Below, piece after piece: positions 56,253-64,000 of a DNA stretch of 64,000 nt. A program made the translations under genes and the position numbers. The stretch comes from Ascaphus truei (lineage: Eukaryota; Chordata; Amphibia; Anura; Ascaphidae). The notes below the pieces were generated by a model. The model searched no databases and was not told the origin of the DNA. It saw nothing but the letters and a program-made list of their open reading frames with translations. How positions within the stretch are numbered: position 1 is the first letter of the stretch; every line of letters starts with the position of its first letter. The stretch spans positions 146,346,166 through 146,410,165 of the forward strand of contig CM071570.1 of the NCBI GenBank assembly GCA_036426205.1, given 5' to 3'.

Positions 56253-57038
56253 TGTAAGAGATGTGTGCAGAGGTACATATAATGGAGACCGATTTGGGTG
56301 CAATTATATCTTGGCTTTATTGAGACTGTTCATTTATCAAAACATACAAAACAACAAAATAACAAACCCCTTTCCCCTTGTAAATGCTAATTTACTTCCC
56401 CAGACTCTACCTGCAGGACTGGAGGGATAATCCCATTACCAGCCTATCACCCCAAAGTCTCAGGAAGTACTGTCCCGGCCAGCTTTATTCTCGTGCGGCT
56501 GCCGCCGCAGTTTAAAAACAGCTGCGGGCGGCGCGCGGCTATCTTCGGCCGTTTTCGGCCGGTTTTCCAGCGCCTCGGGCGCTTTCAATAGTAAGCGCCA
56601 TTAGCGCTTATCTATTGAAGCGGCCGCCGCGCGGGAAACTCCGTTTTAAACGGAGAGAAGACCCGCGGTTAGCCCGCTATACACCCGGCAAGCTTTAGAA
56701 TAAAGCTGGCCGGGACAGTACCATAAGCAGGTAGCCCCCCATGCCAGCCTCTGGCAGGTTCCTGGGTCCTCTGTGAATAGGAAATATAGATCTCCGGGTG
56801 TCTGGGTGTCTTGATCTCAGCACAGCCTTTGTTCCCAAGACAGTATCTGTGTACAGGCTTCTCTGCTCTCCTTCTGTCAGCCCAAATGTGAGCTAAGGAA
56901 TCTCTCTGGTGTTTCTCACATCAGTCTTTTCTCAGAGTCCTAATCAGCCAGGTGGAGTCTGGTTGATTGCCTGTGCCCAATTAACCAGCTCGCTGCTGGA
57001 TTGCAGTTTCTCTCAAACAGTGATAAGTCCCTGTTACA
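56253..57038 (-). repeat. LTR, family 3 (minus strand), with a nested element
   Basis: The minus strand begins TGTAACAGGGACTTATCAC at 57038 and matches 7600-8050. The far end at TGTAAGAG (56253) is inferred from flanks CTTCC and CTCCC, which match at four of five bases. The 249-bp element at 56470-56718 is inserted in it. Confidence 0.6.
56470..56718. mobile_element. GC-rich MITE with 22-bp terminal repeats
   Basis: The ends are perfect inverted copies of CTGTCCCGGCCAGCTTTATT (and CT), flanked by TA at 56468-56469 and 56719-56720. The core matches the element at 12113-12360 in reverse. No coding sequence is present. Confidence 0.9.
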
Positions 57039-57596
57039 CTCCCCCACAAGAAATATCCTGCTGCTGGGCGATGCCAGTACAGTAGTTTGTGTGGACAAAT
57101 AACTTGAGGATGTAAGGTGTCTTTTCGGTAAATGTGAGAATCATTTGAGTACCCTACTCAGTTTCCTGTAGTACAGAATGGCCAACAATAAGCTGTTGTG
57201 TGCACCAAAAAGTTAGACTAACTATATGAGGAATACACAGTTTGGGGAACTTACATTTTTCATATTGGGAGATGTGGAGAAGTGGGACCTTTTGGGCAGG
57301 AAGTTGAACAATGCTTTTAAATTCTAATTTTTGTGAGCGTATGTGCAGGCCATTTTCATTTTATGTAATGGTTAGCACTACTCACAAAAATATTAAGTCC
57401 TGAACTCTTTGTTTTGTCACTGAAGCAGAAAGATGGGGCCTAATTTCAGACACGGTGACATAGCACATTCCAGCAAATGATGTATTTTACCAAATGCAGA
57501 ATGAGCTACAGTATGATATGATTTCTTAATATTTTACACTTAGATGTGGTTTTCTTTATCTTTGAAAGCACTCTGTGACACTTCATAATGATAACT

Positions 57597-57599
<3 letters not shown>

Positions 57600-57660
<61 letters not shown>

Positions 57661-57677
57661 CACAACACACACACACA

Positions 57678-57726
<49 letters not shown>
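57600..57726. repeat. (CA)n microsatellite
   Basis: About 125 bp of CA dinucleotides with one interruption near 57658-57664. The long frames here on both strands are artefacts of the repeat. Confidence 0.97.
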
Positions 57727-57728
<2 letters not shown>

Positions 57729-59589
57729 ATTTAGATGGTCGAATATACCAGAACTGGATGACCTTGGGAATGCCACTTCTTGCCTTATATAAGTGTCACT
57801 AAGATGTCTGGGGCAGTGAGTCTATTGTTCTTCCTTATACTGTATGCCAATAAAAAGATTCAAATGAATTTTTGGAAAGAAATACATACATTATTAATGC
57901 CTTCTTGATGCCGTTTGTTAAATCTAATTGAGATAATTTTCTACTTGTGAATTTTTTTATTACTGGGCTGTTCTACGGAAGCGAGATTTTATTTAGATTT
58001 GATATGTATACTTTGTTAACCTAACCAATCAATAATGTTCTTAGAAATACCACTTTACCATTCAACAAAATGGCTCTTTGCTTGCCAAGTCCTGATCTAA
58101 TTAAAAAAGACTATTAAAATCCCGTGTGCTCCAGTTCATCATATGGTCATTTCAAAGATCACAGATCATGGATAATAGCCGAGTGGCCGGCACAAAGACA
58201 GTGCTGATTCTTATCTTGTCAAACATTATTGTCTTTATTAAATCTTAGATATAAGGTGTGCTGAACAAGCAGCATGGTTTATGACGGATTTCTTTTTACT
58301 TTAAAACTGGTTTAAAACCTATAGATCTTGTGGAAATAATTACAGATAAGTAAGTAGCTCTTAGAAAACATTGATTGAGAATAGCGTAAACTTGATTCAT
58401 ACCTCATCATGTGTTATTCCACTGTCCAAGTGCTTATTACAACTGAATGAAACAAGGAAAGCAATATAATGCAACCAGAGATAAAGTGTAAAAACATAAT
58501 GAAAGGACATAAAACCCGGTGACTTAGATCACTTTGGACTTGTTTTTTCTGCATACAAAATAAAAGCCATAAACATAGATCTGTGCAATTACTGAATGAT
58601 TGAGAGTAAAGTATTATCAGGAACGAGGTGTGCTCAAAACTAAGATTACTGGTATGTCTTCTGTTTCTGTATGTGTAAGCTCCTTTAGTGGGACGGGACA
58701 TTTAAAGTTAAAATGAGCAATGACACATCTTCAGAGACTAGATATGGAAAATAAAGAAAGCAAAAACACCTATGATTACAAATGACTAAGAAGCATATAG
58801 ACAGGGGTGTGCAAATTTTTCAGTCTGCACCCCCCCTGCCTTCTCTCCCCTGCTGCCTGCTCTCCCTCCCTGCTTGGCTCCGGTGCCAAATAACGCTGCG
58901 GGGTCATGCGACGTCCCATGACCCACAGCATCATTTGACGTCGGATTGCCATGGAGACGTAATACTGGAAACTAAGGTAAGGGAAGTTAGAGAGGCCTCA
59001 CGTGGTCCCCCGACATTTAATTTAAACACCTTTGGGGAAGTGAGGGGCCTCTGTAACCACCACCCCCCTTCCACCCCCCCTCATAAAAAATCCCACGCCC
59101 CCAGTTTACATGATGTCAAACTTGTCAAATCATATGGAGTGGAAAAAAAATCTCATAATCAGCTAGACGGCTAAGCTACTGTATTTCACTGTGCAGTACA
59201 AATCATTGCTCTCCCTGGACAGTTTAACAAAAGGCTAAGGGCCATATTCTATGTACTCCGAAGCAGCAGGTGGCATTTTGGCAAAAATGTTCACTGCACT
59301 ACTCCCGATACATTTTTTTTTAACACTTCTTTTAATTCTATCTAACAAGTTAGGAAAGATTGTTGAGCAAAGTGTATTGAAACCAAAATGTGAAGCAAAG
59401 CAAACATGCTCTGACTTTATTTCTTCTCTGAAAACTGATTGACAGGTATATACTGGTATACAAATGCCACATATACCTGGCATAATCCTTAAAAGAATTA
59501 TGATTAATACCTTTGTTGCCATAGTGGCCATGAAGGAATGCGTCATGCATGCCTTCATGTCCACAAAGGTTTTCAAGGGGTTAAAACAC
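57727..59589. other. Unassigned sequence with a GC-rich repeat-like block
   Basis: No gene is recognised. A pyrimidine-rich and GC-rich block at about 58800-59110 (CCCCTGCCTTCTCTCCCC; GGGTCATGCGACGTCCCATG) looks like an interspersed repeat fragment, but I cannot name it. Confidence 0.4.
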
Positions 59590-60360
59590 TGAACTAACCC
59601 ATTGTATATCCAACGGTATAACCACTATAAGATACAACAGATATATACAGATACAACACAAACAGTAATTCCCTGGCGCACTATCAGATATTAAACCTGA
59701 CGAAAGGAAGTAGTCCCATGAATCAAATGATGATAAAGGAGAGATCCACAGTCCACAATGTCCCGTTCTTTTACACTGGAGACTTGTCTGGAAATACAAA
59801 TGAAACAACCATTGCGCAGTACCCTATGGTCAGTGTTCCACACCCCCACCGTTGCTATCTACTTACTTAAAAATAGATAAGAATGGGCCTCAAAAGGTTT
59901 CTTTAATTCTCCTCACGGTTGGCTCCGACTGATTCCTGCTACTGGTAACACGATTTTCACTTCCGGCATCAGCATCACCATAACCGAATGGGAACAGAAA
60001 AGGGCACCAATAGTGTAATACTACAACATTTATTATTAAAAATGACAGGCGTAAAAACATGCACTCACATGCTAGAATGCCCTATGCGTGTCCTACAACG
60101 TGCCGTCCGCTTCACATGCAAGGATGCCGAGGCATTGCAGGAGGAGGCTGGAGTCGGCGTGATTCCCCGCTTCGTGGCCGCAACTCGGAGCGCCTGGTCC
60201 CTCCTCCGATGACGTTCCCCGTCAATCAACCTCCTTTCCTTCCACAGGGTCTGCACGTCGCAGCACGTTCTGCAAGCTCCACCCTACGCGCGTTTCGTGA
60301 CTCTGACGTCACTTCTTCAGGGGTAATGGAGCTGTGGGGGCACTTGAGGTAATTTATACC
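59590..60360 (-). mobile_element. Penelope-type terminal sequence
   Basis: This sequence lies downstream (minus strand) of the Penelope coding region at 60796-62014. It contains the CTGAAGA...GAAACGCGCGTAG motif at 60321-60284. It is laid out like the 5460-6240 block. The boundaries are approximate. Confidence 0.5.
60284..60321 (-). other. Hammerhead-like motif, best core match
   Basis: The minus strand reads CTGAAGA, A, a GTGAC-GTCAGA-GTCAC stem-loop, GAAAC, then GCGCGTAG. CTGAAGA fits CUGANGA exactly and GAAA is intact. One extra A precedes stem II. Stems I and III were not resolved. It lies about 480 bp downstream of the Penelope stop codon, as expected for a terminal ribozyme. Confidence 0.5.
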
Positions 60361-60795
60361 TTTGTGCATAGCTGCCGTGGTGTTCCCATTGGATGGATGT
60401 CCTAATTGGGAACTCCTACTGATTGTCCACTTGTTGGCTGATATCAGGCAATTCGTGTATGGCAGGTTTAACCACTTCATGCCTGGACAGCCAGTAGCAC
60501 TGAATGTTTACACTCTAGCATGCTGTGAAATACTTTACAGAGGACAGTAATGATACATCAAAGCCAATGCATCTAATAAAAAACAAATACATGAATAAAA
60601 CTCTAGTGAATATAGAAAAAAGAAATAAAAAGTAATTAGCAACCTTGTGGCTTCTTATTTCAATGTGCAAGATAGCTATTATACTAGCTCCCTGCCAATG
60701 TCAGCATATAGGACCCAGAGGTGGAAAGAGATTACTTTGAATACAAAGATCAGATAACCTGGTTAGGTAATATTCAACAACAGCAGTATACAGAC

Positions 60796-62014
60796 CTAAC
60801 TATCCCTCAAAAATGCTGCCAGGTCAAATTCAATGTTAAGTCCTCTCGGGGTTAAGGTTTTGAGGGTATATATCCAGTAGCTTTCGCGTCTGGATATAAG
60901 ATTAATTTTATCACCCCCCCTCCAATTCTGCTTGGGACAGTCAATCCCTTTGCAGATTAGCCCTTCTGGATTTTGTCCTTGTTTATTTTTAAAGTGACTG
61001 GAGACACTATGTGTCTCCAGACCCCTTTTAATATTATAGACATGTTCCGCAAGACGTCGTTTCAATGGTCTACCTGTTCGCCCTACATATTGTAGTCCAC
61101 AAGGGCACTCTAACAGGTAGACCACAAAAGGAGTCTTGCAGGAAATGAATGATTTAATGGGAAATTTAGTACCTGTGACATTGGATTGAAATTGCTTGCA
61201 TTTAGTGCTGTACCTACAGCCAATACATTTATCACATGTAAAGAATCCGTCCAATTCCTTGAGCCATGTTGTACTTTGTGCTTTCATGGAATTAAACGGA
61301 CAGCTCGGGGATAGTTGAAGCTTTAAATTATTGGCCCTTTTAAACACTATTTGAGGGTGTTTGGGTAATATTGATTTAAGGATTGCATCCCCCTGTAGTA
61401 TACTCCAATGTTTCCTAATTATTTGTGTTATTTTGTTTGACATCCCATTATATTTGGTTATGAAGGGGATAAACTCTACACCATCTGATTGTTTTGATCT
61501 CTTATTGTCCATACAGATAAGGTCATTTCTATCAATACTCTTTACACTCTCTAGGGCCTTCTCAACCATATTAGGATTATATTCTCTCTGGATGAATTTA
61601 TCCTTAAGATCATTGGCCTGCAACTCAAATAACTCTGGTTGAGAGCAATTTCTTTTAGTTCTTAAGAACTGGCCCTTGGGAATATTATTAATCCATCTAT
61701 GGTTGTGATGACTAGATGCCAGGAGATACGTGTTAGCATCTACTTTTTTATAAAAAGTCTTAGTCTCAATAGACCCTCTCTCTATGAACAATGTGAGATC
61801 CAAAAAGTCTATACTCGTTGGGCTGGTGTTAAAGGTGAATTTTAAATTCATATTGTTATTATTCAAGTATGTTTTGAACTCCCCAAGTTATTCGGTGTCT
61901 CCACCCCAGATACATAGCACGTCATCTATATAACGTTTCCATAGTACAAGGTTCGCCCCAAATGGGCCGCCGGAATGGATATACTTCTCCTCCCACATGC
62001 CCATAAAGATGTTA
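60796..62014 (-). pseudogene. Penelope-like element: RT C-terminus, linker and GIY-YIG endonuclease
   Basis: The minus-strand frame starts upstream of 61990 with MWEEKYIHSGGPFGANLVLW, then the RT catalytic motif YIDDVLCIW (61932 region). A single TAA (61890-61888) follows, and then 356 codons to 60796. These include the RT thumb (SIDFLDLTLFI, HHNHRWINNIPKGQFLRTKR), cysteine pairs (FFTCDKCIGCRY), the GIY-YIG domain (FVVYLLECPCGLQYVGRTGR, LAEHVYNIKRG) and RRESYWIYTLKTLTPRGLN. RT copies the RNA and GIY-YIG nicks the target. Only one stop is seen in ~405 codons, so the copy is fairly young. It is 5' truncated exactly at a (TA)n tract. Confidence 0.9.
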
Positions 62015-62016
62015 GC

Positions 62017-62036
62017 ATATATATATATATATATAT
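62017..62036. repeat. (TA)n microsatellite at the Penelope 5' junction
   Basis: Twenty bases of perfect alternating AT. The Penelope RT frame begins immediately beside it on the minus strand. Confidence 0.9.
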
Positions 62037-62374
62037 GGGGTTATCACCCCTGCTTAATCCGCTTTGGGTGACCTAACCACCCTCCCTTGGGCACTTACCA
62101 CCCAGTAAAATTGGCTTTTGTGCTTGATCCAAGTATCTCCAGCACTTTTCACATTTTTGGGGAGCGAAAAAAGGATTTAAAAAAAATTATGCCATTTATT
62201 CAAGAATTGATAATTAATTTGCATTACTGGTGAAACGCAAGATCAATAAAATGTGTAGCCATAGCAAGAACTATGTATTGAACGTTCCTTTGAAGCTCAA
62301 TTTCTCCCCCCCCTCCCCCATTTTAAGGCTTCAGAAAAACCCACACTTCAAGCGTTATAGAGTGTGAAACAGTC

Positions 62375-63022
62375 TGTAAGGAATCAGGGGCCACGTCCCT
62401 TGCGGCGTGACCCCTCCTTACCCACTACCAGTACTGCAGCGGCTGCTGCCCCTGCCCCCCGTCGCTACCCATGCCGCCGCCCAGTGCATACCTTGAACTC
62501 TGCCGTCGCCATCTTGGATTCTGGCACTGGTGTTACAGACCCTCAGTTGGGCTCTACTATTTCCTGGTCTCTCAGCCACTCACGAGCAGCTCCTCGACAC
62601 GCCTCTGCCATGCCCCTCGTCCAGATTGGTCACTGTCGCTTTAAAGATCCGGCTGTGACTTCACTTCCTTGCTCTGCATAGCTCCTTGCTTCCTATGTAG
62701 CCTGGAAACTGTGTCGTGCTCCTGTTTGTCTTTTCTCCTACAGATTTGAACCGGCTTGTCTGACTTACCCCTCTGGCTCCCGATTTCAGCTTACCCATCA
62801 CGATTCTTACCTCTCAGACCCTTGGACACGGAAACGGATTTAACTACGGAACTCTCTATACTCCTGAACTCGGCAAGTACAACGACTATTCTAAATCTTA
62901 ACCCAGGCCTGGCCACACTACAACCACATCCCGGACCCGCTCCCTCTGCTGTGGGTGTGTATATTCAACATCCCACCTCAGTACAGGGGACTGCCCTGGT
63001 CTATGGGCTGCACAGCGTGACA
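62375..63022 (+). repeat. 5' LTR of the Sushi-class element
   Basis: TGTAAGGAATCAGGGG...CACAGCGTGACA, 648 bp. A TTTAAA box (62640-62645) lies 26-31 bases before the predicted RNA start GCTCTGCATA (62671-62680). The left flank is CAGTC; the partner flank is outside the window. Confidence 0.9.
62640..62680 (+). promoter_or_regulatory. LTR promoter: TATA-like box and predicted RNA start
   Basis: TTTAAA at 62640-62645 is followed after ~26 bases by GCTCTGCATA. The start is predicted from the exact complement of this decamer at the primer site. The same spacing is kept in the LTRs at 42583-43326 and 49022-49797. Confidence 0.65.
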
Positions 63023-63023
63023 T

Positions 63024-63033
63024 TATGCAGAGC
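63024..63033 (+). other. Self-priming primer-binding site
   Basis: TATGCAGAGC, one base after the LTR end, is the exact reverse complement of 62671-62680. No tRNA-type TGG primer site is present. Self-priming by the folded 5' end of the RNA is established for Tf1 and proposed for the Tf1/sushi group. The gag ATG (63025) lies inside this site. Confidence 0.75.
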
Positions 63034-63936
63034 CCAACAGAAACAGACCTGACTGAGGTGGGCCAACTAATCAGGGAACTTGCGATTTGCATTGGTACTT
63101 TGGGAACTCAGATCACAAGCCTGGTACAACAACTTTCCCAGCTTTCACTACAGCCTATTCCGGCCCCAGCCGCGCAGGGTGGCGACCGGCCATCAGAACT
63201 CAGGATTCCCACGCCTAAAGCATATGCGGGTGACCCTCTAGCCTGTCGTGGTTTTTTGAATCAATGTGAAATACAATTTGAGATTTCTCCCAGCCTGTTC
63301 CCCACCGGACGCACCAAGGTAGCCTATGTTTACTCTCTTTTAACAGGGGACACCTTGGCGTGGGCCTCTCCCATCTGGGAGTTGCGTGCGGATACCACCC
63401 AGGATTACCAGCTCTTCCGCCAAGAATTCCAGCAGGTATTTGATATTCCCGCCCGCAGAGATACTGCCGCTGCTTCTCTTGTTCAATTGTCTCAAGGTCG
63501 TAGGTCCGTAGCCAAATATGCATTGGAATTCCGGACTGTCGTGGCGGATACGCATTGGAACCAAGAAGCCCTTATTGCTGTGTTTTGGCAAGGTTTGTCC
63601 GACTCTGTAAAGGATGAACTTGCAGTTCAGCCCAGGCCCCAGGGATTGGAGGAATTGATCGCACTATGCATACGAGTGGATCAGCGCCTTCAACAGCGCC
63701 GTCATGAACGTCAGCGTCCCAGAATTTTCTCTTCTGACCCTATTCTTCCCAGATCCTTCCCAGCTATTCGCCCTGTTCTAGACACTGTGGAACCCATGCA
63801 GATTGCCAGTCAAGAGTTCCGTAATAACGACAGGACTGCCGATAGAACCCCTGACCGGACTGCCGAAAGGGCTCGTCGCCGGAATGAGGGCCTTTGCTAC
63901 TACTGTGGATCTCCTGAACATACGGTACGTTTTTGA
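63025..63936 (+). pseudogene. gag: Sushi-class Ty3 Gag, stopped at the zinc knuckle
   Basis: The 303-residue frame has a Gln-rich N-terminal helix, then the Ty3 capsid fold typical of Sushi/PEG10-type Gag (FLNQCEIQFEI, KVAYVYSLLTGDTLAWASP, VFDIPARRD, FWQGLSDSVKDELA). A basic Arg-rich linker (DRTADRTPDRTAERARRR) follows. The CCHC knuckle has Cys291, Cys294 and His299, but the fourth ligand position (304) is a TGA stop (63934-63936). The same frame stays open beyond it to the window end, so a single base change probably interrupts a longer frame. Gag packages the element RNA. The first ATG is only three bases after the LTR and lies in the primer site. Confidence 0.88.
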
Positions 63937-64000
63937 CCTTTAAGGCCCAAAGAACAAACACGACCAATGGGGCAAGAGGGACTCATTTTGGGGTCAATAT

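Larger units (their letters stand above)
62375..64000 (+). mobile_element. Sushi-class Ty3 retrotransposon, 5' part
   Basis: LTR, self-priming-type primer site and gag run off the window end. The LTR twin at 42583-43326 fixes the LTR boundaries through its target duplication. Protease-RT-integrase would lie beyond 64000 if the element is complete. Confidence 0.85.

Noticed and set aside
57540..57802. Cys/Val and His/Thr repeat proteins
   Set aside because: They are translations of the (CA)n microsatellite.
1..64000. tRNA, rRNA or snRNA genes
   Set aside because: I looked for tRNA A/B-box and rRNA-like blocks and saw none that I could support; a tRNAscan-SE or Infernal run would decide.

Overview
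The window reads as transposon-dense intergenic DNA from a vertebrate, most likely an anuran amphibian. The grounds are GIY-YIG Penelope-like elements, Jockey/L2-type LINE pieces with a tail I associate with frog genomes, Sushi-class Ty3 elements, Tc1- and Tigger-like DNA transposons, many (TA)n/(CA)n tracts and very low coding density. The species call is inference. I find no intact host gene. The only host-like coding signal is a frameshifted forkhead-domain exon near 25.9-26.5 kb.

Layout. 0-5 kb holds a solo LTR with a TTGC target duplication, an inverted-repeat DNA element and a minus-strand piece of an LTR element (called family 2 here). 5-12.4 kb holds a LINE tail, Penelope-type terminal sequence with a 70-bp palindrome, a Penelope endonuclease remnant, a ~32-bp minisatellite in both orientations, and small TA-flanked inverted-repeat elements. 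12.5-21.4 kb holds a solo LTR of family 1, a LINE split by a family-2 LTR (TACA duplication), and a minus-strand family-2 element with an acidic, non-pol protein. 25-28 kb holds the forkhead-like exon. 28-38 kb is a cluster of an intron-containing Tc1-like transposon: two copies in inverted orientation around a Penelope element, a Tigger-like insertion whose empty site survives in the other arm, and extra first-exon copies. 38-43 kb holds a perfect 40-bp hairpin, foldback elements and a Sushi-type solo LTR (TTACT duplication).

43,587-48,468 is a structurally complete family-1 LTR retroelement: two LTRs, tRNA-type primer site, polypurine tract and an ATACT duplication. Its interior shows no gag-pol and instead carries a long coiled-coil reading frame. 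48.8-57 kb is more LTRs and nested small elements. 57-62 kb holds a microsatellite and a Penelope element with RT YIDD and GIY-YIG domains. The last 1.6 kb is the 5' end of a Sushi-class Ty3 element, with LTR and gag.

How parts relate. The Sushi LTR shows a self-priming signature: the 10 bases at the predicted RNA 5' end are the exact reverse complement of the 10 bases beside the LTR, and related LTRs keep a TATA-like box about 30 bp upstream. The two LTR families with unfamiliar proteins (coiled coil; acidic CxxC) are presumably mobilised by partners not in this window. Penelope remnants and recurring TGA-stem-GAAACGCG motifs, which resemble degraded hammerhead ribozymes, occur together across the window.
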